Assembly: GCF_900101745.1 (NCBI RefSeq)
Contig: NZ_FNAD01000020.1
Span: 62,001 to 126,000 of the forward strand
Direction: 5' to 3'
Length of the DNA stretch: 64,000 bases
DNA from: Glycomyces harbinensis
GTDB lineage: Bacteria; Actinomycetota; Actinomycetes; Mycobacteriales; Micromonosporaceae
The notes under the pieces were generated by a model. The model did no database searches. It was not told the DNA's origin and saw only the letters and a program-made list of their open reading frames with translations. Position 1 is the stretch's first letter. The number at the start of each line of letters is the position of its first letter. A program made the position numbers and the translations under genes. Below are positions 53,877 to 62,515 of this stretch, one piece after another.

Positions 53877-56174
53877 TCACAGCCCTGGGAGGGCGTCTTC
53901 GAGGAGGCCTCCCAGCGAGACCGCGTAGTGGGTGGTCATATGGTGGGCGTCCCTGTAGACCAGGATATCGCCGACGATCACGGGGCAGGTGCCCTGCGTG
54001 CAGAACCAGCCGAGCGGGTCGATGACGACCGCTCCGGCCTCCTCCTGGAGTTCCATCGACGAGGCCCTGCGGTCGGGCAGTTTGATCCCGTCGGCCTCGG
54101 CGAGGTCGCACTCGTGCGGGGTGTCCAGGTTGAGCGAGATGCACTCGGGCACGGGCTGTTCGGACCAGGGCGTGTCGGCGATGGCGACGGCCTGGGAGCC
54201 CGAGCCGTTGACGCGGTCGAGGGTCTCCTGCCAGCCGTCGAGCCACGCCTGGGTCTTGTCGTCGACGCCGACCAGCATGGAGGTCTCGGCGGAGCCGAGG
54301 ACGACCAGGTCCGGCGTCTCGGCGTCGATCTCGTCGAGCACGTTGCCCCGCCATTCGTCGCACTCGGCGTAGTACTCGCCGGTCTCCTGGTCCTCGACCG
54401 AGACGGACACGGGGGTGCAGGCGCTCTTGGTCCGCGAGACCAGGCGCCAGCCGTTGTCCTCCATGATGGAGTCCAGTGCCGGGAACCATTGGGCGGCATG
54501 GGAATCGCCGAACAGGTACGCCGTCTTGTCCCCGTCGGGGTCGCCGTAGACGCAGTCGTCGGGCAGTGCGGTCTCGACCTTCCGGAGGTGGCATTCGTTG
54601 TCGTAGATGGCCGGCTGGTCGTTGGCGACGTCGATGAGCGAGGGGGTGAGGCCCTCGGGCACCTCGGTCGTCTCCAGGGCCTCGGCCAGCTGCGCCTCGA
54701 GGGAGGCGAGGTTCTCCGACTGCACGACCTGGTCGGTGCCTTCGAGTTCGTCCAGGGGCGGCTTCACGAAGGTGACGGTGAGGGTGACGATCAGGGCGAT
54801 GCCGGCCACCGAGGAGACCACGCCTACGGCCAGGCCCCACAGGTTGGGCGACTTGAAGGGCTTCGCGCGGCGGACCGGCTCTTCGATGTACCGGTAGGAG
54901 AACTGGGCGACCGCGATCGTGCCCAGGAGCAGCACGACGTTGAGCAGGATCGACGGTTCGGCGTCGATGGCGAGGGGGATGAGGATGAGGATCGGCCAGT
55001 GCCACAGGTAGAGGCTGTAGGAGATCTTCCCCACGAACTGGAACGGGCCCGTCGCCAGCAGGGACGACACGGGGCTGCCGCCCGCGGCCGTGCCCGCGGT
55101 GATGACGAGCATCGTGCCGAGGACCGGCAGCAGCGCGGTGTAGCCGGGGAAGGGCGTCGTGTCGGAGTAGACGACGCCGGCGGCGACGATCGCGGCGAGG
55201 CCGCCGATGCCCAGGGCCCAGGCGAGGAACTTCGGGGTCTTCTTCAGGCCCGGGAGCGTCAGGGCCAGCAGGGCGCCGGCCGCGAGTTCCCAGGCGCGCG
55301 TGTGGGCCGCGTAGTACGCGGTCGGCTGCGACTGCTCGGTGATGAGCGCCGACAGGACGAGGCTGAGGGCGAAGACGCCCGCAGCGACGGCGATCCCGGT
55401 GCTCACGAGTCGGCGCGGGTTGCGCTTGACGAGCAGGAGCAGGCCCAGCAGCAGGAGCGGCCAGACCAGGTAGAACTGCTCCTCGACCGCCAGCGACCAG
55501 TACTGCTGGAACGGCGAGGGCATCTGGTCGGCGTTGAGGTATTCGGTCTCCTGCGCGATGAACCGGTAGTTCACGACGTAGATGATGACGGTGAAGGCGT
55601 CCTGCATGACCGCTTCGAGGCGGGTGACGGGGAACCACAGCCACGCGCCGATCACCGTGGCGATGGTGACGACGCTGGCGGCGGGCAGGATGCGGCGGGC
55701 GCGGCGGGCGTAGAACCCGGCGATGGAGATCTTCCCGGTGTCGAAGACCTCCTTGACGAGCAGGGAGGTGATGAGGAAGCCCGAGAGCACGAAGAACACG
55801 TCGACGCCGACGTAGCCGCCCGCGGCGAAGGCGAACCCGGCGTGGGACAGCAGCACGAGGGTGACCGCGACGGCCCGGAGCCCTTGGATGTCGGGCCGGA
55901 ACCCCAGTCCCTCCCAGCGGCCCGGGGCTGCGGGTGCGGCGGCGCGGGGCGCGGGCCTGGGCGGCGCCTCCGGCGGCGCGGTCGGCGGCGGTGCGGGTGC
56001 GCGGAACGGCGGCCGGACCGGGTAGGGGCTCGGGGCCGTGCGGGGCATTCCCGGCGCCGGCGCCACGGGCGGGGCGGCCGGGCCCGGCGTGGTCATCGGC
56101 AGGTGGAGCGTCTCCTCGTTGACCGCCCCCGCGGCGGCTCGGTTCGGTGGCCTGGGGGGCTGGGGCGAGGTCAT
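53877..56174 (-). CDS. Acyltransferase 3 / SGNH O-acyltransferase (copy 1)
   Basis: 765 residues. The first 85 are Pro/Ala-rich and disordered (cytoplasmic). Residues about 90-440 are the acyltransferase-3 membrane domain: FRPDIQGLRAVAVTLVLLSH with the catalytic-type His, GVDVFFVLSGFLITSLLVKE, FYARRARRILPAA, and the intact SLAVEEQFYLVWP. Residues about 500-765 are the SGNH domain with GDSHAAQWFPAL and the C-terminal DAHH element (YRDAHHMTTHYA). Predicted to move an acyl group across the membrane onto a surface polysaccharide. Paralogue of the downstream copy 2. The start has GGAGA 10 nt upstream and a palindromic promoter further up. Confidence 0.93.
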   Translation of the reverse strand: MTSPQPPRPPNRAAAGAVNEETLHLPMTTPGPAAPPVAPAPGMPRTAPSPYPVRPPFRAPAPPPTAPPEAPPRPAPRAAAPAAPGRWEGLGFRPDIQGLRAVAVTLVLLSHAGFAFAAGGYVGVDVFFVLSGFLITSLLVKEVFDTGKISIAGFYARRARRILPAASVVTIATVIGAWLWFPVTRLEAVMQDAFTVIIYVVNYRFIAQETEYLNADQMPSPFQQYWSLAVEEQFYLVWPLLLLGLLLLVKRNPRRLVSTGIAVAAGVFALSLVLSALITEQSQPTAYYAAHTRAWELAAGALLALTLPGLKKTPKFLAWALGIGGLAAIVAAGVVYSDTTPFPGYTALLPVLGTMLVITAGTAAGGSPVSSLLATGPFQFVGKISYSLYLWHWPILILIPLAIDAEPSILLNVVLLLGTIAVAQFSYRYIEEPVRRAKPFKSPNLWGLAVGVVSSVAGIALIVTLTVTFVKPPLDELEGTDQVVQSENLASLEAQLAEALETTEVPEGLTPSLIDVANDQPAIYDNECHLRKVETALPDDCVYGDPDGDKTAYLFGDSHAAQWFPALDSIMEDNGWRLVSRTKSACTPVSVSVEDQETGEYYAECDEWRGNVLDEIDAETPDLVVLGSAETSMLVGVDDKTQAWLDGWQETLDRVNGSGSQAVAIADTPWSEQPVPECISLNLDTPHECDLAEADGIKLPDRRASSMELQEEAGAVVIDPLGWFCTQGTCPVIVGDILVYRDAHHMTTHYAVSLGGLLEDALPGL

Positions 56175-56521
56175 GGTGCAACAGTCTCCGTCTAAGGGTG
56201 CCGGGGGCCGGGACGCCTCATATTAGGCGTCCCTGTTCCACCGAAGGGTCCGGTGGCGGGCGGCCCGTCCTGCCGGGCACAGTCGGTCGGAGCCGTGTCG
56301 CGGCTCGCCATTGTCATCGTACCGAGAGACGGCGAGACGCGCCCGCCTCGCACAGGCGTACTCGGTCCTCGCAGTCCTGTGCCGCGCGACGGAGAGTCGC
56401 CGTCGCATCGCACAGAAGCACTTGCGGCCCTTGCGTTCCCGCCCTGAGAGGCGACGAGGGGCGCTGGGCCCGTCTGCCGGGCGAGGTCGCCGCCCGCCTC
56501 GCGCCGGAGCCGCTCCGGCCC
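56175..56521. other. 347-bp gap between the two acyltransferase genes
   Basis: Contains the palindrome at 56210-56233 and then about 280 nt of sequence rich in GACGGCGAGACG/GACGGAGAGTCG-like near-repeats (around 56331 and 56389) with no supported frame. I see no terminator with a T-tract for copy 2. Confidence 0.5.
56210..56233 (-). promoter_or_regulatory. palindromic operator over the promoter of acyltransferase copy 1
   Basis: Perfect 9-bp inverted repeat GGGACGCCT-N6-AGGCGTCCC. On the minus strand the centre creates TAATAT, a -10-like hexamer about 45 nt before the ATG at 56174. A regulator bound here would cover the promoter. It could alternatively be an mRNA leader hairpin. Confidence 0.45.
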
Positions 56522-58645
56522 TCACGCCAGGTCGGGCAGGGCCTGGGCGAGGACCGTGGACAGCGACACCGCGTACGGGGTGCTGATGTGGTGCTTGTCG
56601 CGGTAGACGGCGAGGCCGTCCACGATGAGCGGGCAGCCTTCCGAGAGGCAGAACCACGGCTCGGTGTCCACGACCACCGCGTCGGACGCCTCCTGCGCCT
56701 CCAGCGCCGACTCGCGCAGCTCCAGGTGGGACAGGGCGTACGGGTCGCCCTCGACGCACTCGTCGGCCGCGTCCATGTGCAGCGACAGGCAGTCGGGGGC
56801 CGCTTCGCCGGTCGCCCAGGGCGTGTCGGTGAGAACTGCCACATTCGCGGCGGATTCGCCGGCGCGGTCGAGGGACTCGGTCCAGCCGTCGGCCCATGCC
56901 GCGGCCGGGTCGTCCTCGCCGAGGGGGGTGGCGTTGTTGGTGCTGCCGAAGATCACCAGGGCCGGCTCGACCTCGTCGATCTCGTCGAACACGTTCTGCT
57001 TCCAGTCCCAGCACTCGGTGTACTCGCCCTCGCTCTGGGTGCTGCCGACGTGGACCATGACCGAGGTGCACGAGCTCTTGGTGCGGCTGATGAGGTTCCA
57101 GCCCTCCTGCTCGGCGATGGTCTCCAGGGCCGGGAACCACTGGGCGGCGTGCGAGTCGCCGAAGAGCACCACCGTGGTGTCGGATTCGGTGTCGCCGTAC
57201 GCGCAGTCGTCGGGCTGGTCGGTCTGGTCGAAGTCGAGGTGGCAGCCGTCGGCGTAGGTCTCGGGCCGGTCGGCGTTCATGCCCGCCAGGGGCGGGGCGA
57301 GGTCGGCCGGGACGGTCGTGACGTCCAGGCCCTCCTGGAGCCGCGCCTCGAGCGCGGTCTGGTCCTCGGCCTGCTCGACCGCCTGGAGGTCGACCGTCTC
57401 GTCGGCGTTCTCGGTCTTGGGGAACACCTGCGTGAGCGCCAGGACCGTCGCGACGCCCAGGACCGAGCAGGCGAAGCCCAGGAGCAGGCCCGCGCCGTTG
57501 CTCCGCTTGACCGGCTTCCAGTTGCGCATCGGCTCTTCGATGTACTGGTAGCTGAGCTGCGCGATGGCGACGGTGGCGGTCAACAGGATCAGGTTGAGCA
57601 TGAGCGTCGGCTCGACGTCGAGGGCCAGCGGGGCGAGGATGAGGATCGGCCAGTGCCACAGGTAGAGGCTGTAGGAGATCTTCCCCACGAACTGGAACGG
57701 GCCCGTCCCCAGCAGGGACGACACGGGGTTTCGGCTCGCGGACGAGCCGGCGATGATGACCGCGACCGTGCCGAGGACCGGGGCCAGCGCCGCGTAGCCG
57801 GGGAACGGCGTCGCCTCGGTGTAGAGGAAGCCCGACGCGATGATCGCGGCGAGGCCGCCGATGCCCAGGAGCCAGGCGAGGGCCGCCGGGGTCTTCTTCA
57901 GCTGCGGGAGGGTCAGGGCCAGGAACGCCCCGGCCGCGAGTTCCCAGGCGCGCGTGTGGGCCGCGTAGTACGCGGTCGGCTGGGACTGCTCGGTGATGAT
58001 CACCGACAGGGCCAGCGTCGCGGCGAAGATGATGACCGAGAAGACGATGCCGGCCTTGACGAGGCGGCCCGGCTTGCGCCCGACCAGGAGCAGCAGCACG
58101 AGCAGCAGCACCGGCCACACGACGTAGAACTGCTCCTCGACCGCCAGGGACCAGAACTGCTGGAACGGCGAGGGCATCTGGTCGGCGTTGAGGTATTCGG
58201 TCTGCTCGGCGACGAACCGGTAGTTGACGATGTACACGATGACCGCGAGCGCGTCCTGCATGACCGCTTCGAGCCTCGTGACCGGGAAGAACAGCCACGC
58301 CCCGAGCGCGGTCGCGATCGTGACGGCCATGGCGGCGGGCAGGATGCGGCGGGCGCGGCGGGCGTAGAACCCGGCGATGGAGATCTTGCGGGACTCGAAG
58401 ACCTCCTTGACGAGCAGGGAGGTGATGAGGAAGCCGGAGAGCACGAAGAACACGTCGACGCCGACGTAGCCGCCCGCGGAGTAGAAGAATCCGGCGTGCG
58501 AGAGCAGGACCAGGCCGACCGCGATCGCCCGCAGTCCCTGGATGTCGGGGCGGAAGCCCATCCCGTCCCAGCGCTCCCGCTCAGCGGGTTCCGCCTCGGC
58601 GGCGACTCGCGGAAGCAGGAGCGTGTCGCTGTCGAGTCGGCTCAT
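56522..58645 (-). CDS. Acyltransferase 3 / SGNH O-acyltransferase (copy 2)
   Basis: 707-residue paralogue of copy 1 without its long Pro-rich start. Membrane domain: FRPDIQGLRAIAVGLVLLSH, GVDVFFVLSGFLITSLLVKE, FYARRARRILPAA, SLAVEEQFYVVWP. SGNH domain: LFGDSHAAQWFPAL and YRDKHHISTPYAVSL. All core motifs are intact. The SGNH loops differ from copy 1, so the acceptor may differ. ATG 58645 has GGAGA 10 nt upstream. The 147 bp before it, after the permease gene, contain a strong hairpin, so this gene is probably transcribed separately from the permease operon. Confidence 0.93.
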   Translation of the reverse strand: MSRLDSDTLLLPRVAAEAEPAERERWDGMGFRPDIQGLRAIAVGLVLLSHAGFFYSAGGYVGVDVFFVLSGFLITSLLVKEVFESRKISIAGFYARRARRILPAAMAVTIATALGAWLFFPVTRLEAVMQDALAVIVYIVNYRFVAEQTEYLNADQMPSPFQQFWSLAVEEQFYVVWPVLLLVLLLLVGRKPGRLVKAGIVFSVIIFAATLALSVIITEQSQPTAYYAAHTRAWELAAGAFLALTLPQLKKTPAALAWLLGIGGLAAIIASGFLYTEATPFPGYAALAPVLGTVAVIIAGSSASRNPVSSLLGTGPFQFVGKISYSLYLWHWPILILAPLALDVEPTLMLNLILLTATVAIAQLSYQYIEEPMRNWKPVKRSNGAGLLLGFACSVLGVATVLALTQVFPKTENADETVDLQAVEQAEDQTALEARLQEGLDVTTVPADLAPPLAGMNADRPETYADGCHLDFDQTDQPDDCAYGDTESDTTVVLFGDSHAAQWFPALETIAEQEGWNLISRTKSSCTSVMVHVGSTQSEGEYTECWDWKQNVFDEIDEVEPALVIFGSTNNATPLGEDDPAAAWADGWTESLDRAGESAANVAVLTDTPWATGEAAPDCLSLHMDAADECVEGDPYALSHLELRESALEAQEASDAVVVDTEPWFCLSEGCPLIVDGLAVYRDKHHISTPYAVSLSTVLAQALPDLA

Positions 58646-58745
58646 CGGGCGGCGATCTCCATCGTGGCGTCGGGTCCGGGCATCGGGACATTCTCCCTCC
58701 TCCAGGCTAATCCCCGGTGAACGGCACCCGGCTCCCGGATGACAA

Positions 58746-58775
58746 CACGGCCCCGACCATCCGGTCGGGGCCGTG
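58746..58775. terminator. terminator of export permease operon
   Basis: Perfect 13-bp stem (58746-58758 with 58763-58775, 4-nt loop) 17 nt after the minus-strand permease stop. Confidence 0.8.
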
Positions 58776-58792
58776 CACTGTCCTTGGAATCC

Positions 58793-60442
58793 CTAGAGCG
58801 CCTTGAGCACCCTCGGTTCGAGCTTGTAGAAGACCCAGCGTCCGAAGAACATCAGGAACGCCGACAGTCCGACGGCGAAGCCGAGCTGCATCGTGTTCGG
58901 CGCCAGCTCGGGGATGAACGCCGCGCGGTGCATCGAGAAGATGCCGATGAGCGGGTTCGCCGAGTAGATGTCGAACAGCACCGGGTGCGCCTGGAGGAAG
59001 TCCGCCTCCGAGACCTTCGTCACCGGGTAGATGATCGCCGAGGAGTAGAAGAGCACGCGCATGACCAGCGGCAGGAACCGCGAGACGTCCTTGTACAGCA
59101 CGTTCATGGCCGCGAGGATGAACGTCATTCCCGCCAGGAGCATCGTCTGGACCAGGATCGCGGGGATGAGCCACAGCAGGTTGAGCCCGAAGGTGCCGCC
59201 CTGCCAGATCGCGACGATCACGAGGATCGGGAAGCCGACCGCGTACTCGGCGAAGCGAGCGAAGACCTTCGAGACCGGGAAGACCTCTCTGGGGACCTTC
59301 ATGACCGTGATCAGGCTCGACTGTCCGCCGAGGGACTTCGCGCCTTCGTTGACCGCGGAGCTGAACCACTGATAGGCGAAGATGCCCGACACGATGAAGA
59401 GCAGGTAGCCCACGCCTTCGGGCATGGCCGAGCCGCCGCCGAAGACCAGGGCGAAGACGAACCAGTAGATGATGGTCAGGCCCAGCGGCTCGATGAGCGA
59501 CCAGACGTAGCCCATCACCGTGGCCTGGTATTTGACGGCGAGGTCGCGGCGGACCAGGACCGACATCGCGTACCGGTGGCGCAGCAGCGCGGTGAAGCCG
59601 GTGGTCAGCGGGAACTTCCGCTTGAGCGGCTTGACCTCCGCAGCTCGGTTCTCGGTGCCCGGGCCCTCGTCGCTGCGGGCCGAGTCGAGGAACGCGGGGA
59701 GCTCGGCGGTGTCGTCGAGGTTCCGCCGGATCGGCGAGGCCCCGGCCATCGGCATGTCGCGGCCCGGTTCGACCCGGGTCGCGTACGGCGCCTGCGGGAC
59801 CTGCCCGTGCGGGTTCGGCGCGCCGACCGGGACGGGCTGGCCCTGCGGCTGCTGGGGCGAGCCGGGCGGCGGAGGCGGCGACGGCTGGTGGCCGTACTGG
59901 CCGGGCCGCCCGTAGGCGTTCGGCGGGCCGGCCGGGTGCGGCGGCGGACCGGCGGGAGGCGGGCTCCCCGGCCCGTGCGGAGGCGGCGGCGAACCGTAGG
60001 GCGGCTGGTTCCCGTACGGCTGCCCCTGCGGCGGGCTGCCGTACTGCTGATTGGGGTTCGCGGGGTGCTGCTGCCCGGGATTCGGCTGCGCGGGGTTCTG
60101 CTGCGCAGGACCGCCGTAAGCGCCCGGGTGCTGCGGCGCCGGCGCGTTGTACTGGGCCGGGCCGCGGCCCTGCGGGCCCGCGGGCGGCGGCGTGGGGTAC
60201 CCGCCCTGGTTCGGGTGGGACTGGTGGCCGGGCGGCGTCATGCCGGGCGCGGCCGACGGCGGCGGGCTCGCGAAAGCCGCCGAACCTGAACTCATGGCCC
60301 CCGGCGGGTATCCCGCGGGAGTGGCCGAAGGCCCGTTGCCGAAACCGCCCTGGGGAGCGGCCGCATCGGGGTTGTCCGAGCTCCCGTCGTCGTTCCCGGG
60401 TGGGCCGGAGACGCCGTCGGGGTGCGGGCTAATCGAGCTCAT
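58793..60442 (-). CDS. ABC-2 polysaccharide export permease with disordered N-terminus
   Basis: 549 residues. The last 280 are a TagG/Wzm/KpsM-type permease with six helices (RHRYAMSVLVRRDLAVKYQA, the classic VMGYVWSLIEPLGLTIIYWF, and LKVP-like VMKVPREVFPVSKVFARF). This class exports teichoic acid or O-antigen-like polymers. The first 265 residues are extremely Pro/Gly/Gln/Asn-rich and certainly disordered; the usual family length is about 280. The long form is supported by GGAG shortly before ATG 60442, a 14-nt overlap with the upstream gene, and uninterrupted coding pattern. The ATPase partner (Wzt/TagH) is not in the window. Confidence 0.88.
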   Translation of the reverse strand: MSSISPHPDGVSGPPGNDDGSSDNPDAAAPQGGFGNGPSATPAGYPPGAMSSGSAAFASPPPSAAPGMTPPGHQSHPNQGGYPTPPPAGPQGRGPAQYNAPAPQHPGAYGGPAQQNPAQPNPGQQHPANPNQQYGSPPQGQPYGNQPPYGSPPPPHGPGSPPPAGPPPHPAGPPNAYGRPGQYGHQPSPPPPPGSPQQPQGQPVPVGAPNPHGQVPQAPYATRVEPGRDMPMAGASPIRRNLDDTAELPAFLDSARSDEGPGTENRAAEVKPLKRKFPLTTGFTALLRHRYAMSVLVRRDLAVKYQATVMGYVWSLIEPLGLTIIYWFVFALVFGGGSAMPEGVGYLLFIVSGIFAYQWFSSAVNEGAKSLGGQSSLITVMKVPREVFPVSKVFARFAEYAVGFPILVIVAIWQGGTFGLNLLWLIPAILVQTMLLAGMTFILAAMNVLYKDVSRFLPLVMRVLFYSSAIIYPVTKVSEADFLQAHPVLFDIYSANPLIGIFSMHRAAFIPELAPNTMQLGFAVGLSAFLMFFGRWVFYKLEPRVLKAL

Positions 60443-61484
60443 GCATCATCTCCGTCAGGTGTCGCTCCAGCGCCACCGAGTCCAGTTCACGATGTTCGAG
60501 AATCGTATAACGGCCTGGCCGGGTCCTCGGAGCGTAGGCCACCGCTGTGGCAAGCTCCGCTGTGGTCAACCCCAGTTCGGCCGCGGTGCGCGGCAGCCCG
60601 TGCCGCCCCATCGCGGCCGAAAGCTCGCTGAACAGGGCCTCGTCGCCCCGCAGCCACGTGCACACGAGCGCCCCGACCGCGCCCTGCTCCCCGTGGGAGG
60701 CCAGGCCCGGATGGAGCACGTCGAGCGCGTGCGAGATCTCATGGCACCCGCCCGAACACGGCCGCGAGGAGCCCGCCATGCCCATCGCGAGGCCCCCTTG
60801 CACGAGGGCGTACGCGAGGGAGGTCAGGAACCCGTCGTCGGACACGGTTCCCGGGTGGCGCAGCACGGCCTCGGCGCCGGAGCGGGCGATCGCGACGGCG
60901 AGCCCGTCGATGGCCTCGCCGTTGACGTCGTGCGACAGCTGCCAGTCGGCCACCGCCGACAGGTTCGTCAGCGCGTCCCCGATCCCCGAGCGCAGCTGCC
61001 CCACGGGCGCGCGGCGGATGAAGTCGAGGTCGGCGAGGACCGCGAGCGGCGGATGGACCCCGTACGAGACCGAGACGCCGTCGCGTTCGAGCGAGGCCGT
61101 CGGCGACGCGAGGCCGTCGTGGGCGAGGCTCGTGGCGACCGAGACCATCGGCAGGCCCAGCTCGGTCGCGGCGAACTTCGCGGTGTCGAGCAGCTTGCCC
61201 CCGCCGATCCCGACGAGCGCGTCCACCCGGTGGTCGTCGCGCAGGCGCCCGGCCAGGTCTCGGGCGCTGGCGAGGGAGCCGGGCTTGACGGTGTGCACCG
61301 TCGCGTCCGGCAGGTGGTCGAGTTCGGTCGCGATGGTCTCGCCGAGCCCCGGCCCGAGGGCGACGGCGACGCGGCCGCCGGCGGAGATCCGGGCGTCCAC
61401 GAGCAGCTCGGGCAGGCGCGCGAGCGCCCCGGCCGAGACCTCGACCGTGATGGGGGCGAGGACCGTGCGAGCGAATGTCGGCAC
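60429..61484 (-). CDS. Iron-containing alcohol dehydrogenase, glycerol-1-phosphate dehydrogenase-like
   Basis: 351-residue enzyme of the dehydroquinate-synthase-like fold. NAD site: ALVGIGGGKLLDTAKFAA and VSVATSLAHDGLASPTASLE. Metal ligands are likely the Asp in SGIGDALTNLSAVADW and the His residues in CSGGCHEISHALDVL and GLASHGEQGAVG. This set resembles sn-glycerol-1-phosphate dehydrogenase/AraM proteins, which reduce dihydroxyacetone phosphate. The GTG start at 61484 shares one base with the upstream stop (TAGTG). Placed between a nucleotidyltransferase and an export permease, it probably supplies a polyol phosphate for a wall polymer. The exact substrate is inferred. Confidence 0.85.
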   Translation of the reverse strand: MPTFARTVLAPITVEVSAGALARLPELLVDARISAGGRVAVALGPGLGETIATELDHLPDATVHTVKPGSLASARDLAGRLRDDHRVDALVGIGGGKLLDTAKFAATELGLPMVSVATSLAHDGLASPTASLERDGVSVSYGVHPPLAVLADLDFIRRAPVGQLRSGIGDALTNLSAVADWQLSHDVNGEAIDGLAVAIARSGAEAVLRHPGTVSDDGFLTSLAYALVQGGLAMGMAGSSRPCSGGCHEISHALDVLHPGLASHGEQGAVGALVCTWLRGDEALFSELSAAMGRHGLPRTAAELGLTTAELATAVAYAPRTRPGRYTILEHRELDSVALERHLTEMMHELD

Positions 61485-62248
61485 TACAGGCCCTTCACGG
61501 CGGCTGCTCCGGGCTCCGCGGACGGCTCCCGGAGGATCGCCCTCGCCACCGCCCAGTCGGCGTGGTCGTCGACCTCGGTCCAGGCGACGGGCCCGGTGGA
61601 GACGGTCCCGATCTGGCCGGCCTCGGCCAGGAGCTGGTAGGCGTCCTCGTAGTAGAGCGTGTGATCGCGGGTGAAGGTCGCTTCGAGGGCCTTGGTGAGG
61701 TCGTCGGCCAGGCCCGCGGGGATGAGGCTGACGCCGATGTACTCGCCCGCGGCGGACTCGGTCGGCTGCCGCTTGTGGATGAGCTCGACGCCGCCGGCCC
61801 CGACGCGGACCTTCATGGCCTCGTCGGTGAGCTGCTTGTGGTCGTCCAGCGCGAGGAGCAGCCGCGGGTCGATCGCGGCGGCGGCGAGGAGGTTCCGCTC
61901 GATGCTCGAGGGGTGGACGGTGTCGCCGTTGACCAGGATCGCGCCCCCGGTGTACCGCTCGCGGGCGGTCCACAGCGAATAGGCGTTGTTCCAGTGCGGC
62001 TTGTCGTTGTCGACGATGGCGACGGTGACGCCGTAGCGCTCCTCCAGCACGGGGGCGTGCTCGCGGATCCTCTCGGCGGCGTGGCCGACGGTGACGGCCA
62101 GGTCGGTGATCCCGACCTCGGCCAAACCCTGGACGATCGTGTCCAGGATCGTCTCGGTCGCGGTGACCGGCAGGAGCGTCTTGGGCAGGTCGTCGGTGTC
62201 GGGGCGCAGGCGCTGCCCCTGTCCGGCGGCGAGGATGACGCCTCTCAC
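61484..62248 (-). CDS. Nucleotidyltransferase (phosphocholine/polyol-phosphate cytidylyltransferase-like)
   Basis: 254-residue sugar-nucleotide type nucleotidyltransferase. The signature RGVILAAGQGQRLRP is at the very start, followed by LPKTLLPV, and the metal-binding Asp is in ILVNGDTVHP. NNAYSLW and YEDAYQLL are typical of the LicC/phosphocholine-cytidylyltransferase-like subgroup. It would activate a polyol phosphate or phosphocholine to a CDP derivative. GTG 62248 is chosen because homology begins exactly there and AAAGG lies 9 nt upstream; an ATG 13 codons earlier adds an unrelated tail. First gene of a three-gene overlapping operon with the dehydrogenase and the permease. Confidence 0.86.
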   Translation of the reverse strand: MRGVILAAGQGQRLRPDTDDLPKTLLPVTATETILDTIVQGLAEVGITDLAVTVGHAAERIREHAPVLEERYGVTVAIVDNDKPHWNNAYSLWTARERYTGGAILVNGDTVHPSSIERNLLAAAAIDPRLLLALDDHKQLTDEAMKVRVGAGGVELIHKRQPTESAAGEYIGVSLIPAGLADDLTKALEATFTRDHTLYYEDAYQLLAEAGQIGTVSTGPVAWTEVDDHADWAVARAILREPSAEPGAAAVKGL

Positions 62249-62336
62249 GAATGTCTGCCTTTCGCTCGACCAAGCATTGAGCCGCACGCGAATCGGGCCG
62301 CGTGCAACCCGCCTAGTTTACAAGCCGCGAAAGGGG

Positions 62337-62383
62337 GGAGGCCCCGGCCGAGTGTGCGCTCGCACACGTCTGCCGGGGCCTCC
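62337..62383 (-). terminator. icd terminator region, compound hairpin
   Basis: Outer 12-bp stem (62337-62348 with 62372-62383) enclosing an inner GTGTGCG/CGCACAC stem. A second hairpin (62463-62471 with 62478-62486, 9 bp) lies nearer the icd stop. Both would act on the minus strand before the nucleotidyltransferase operon. Confidence 0.65.
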
Positions 62384-62515
62384 AACTGGGAAGGGACGGG
62401 CCGCCACGCGAAGTAGCGGACCGCTCCCTCTACAACGAGCCTTCGGCGGCCGGGTTACGCCGCGTTCGGGGCGGGACCCCCGAACGTGGCGATGCGCCTT
62501 CGGGCGAAGCGCCGC

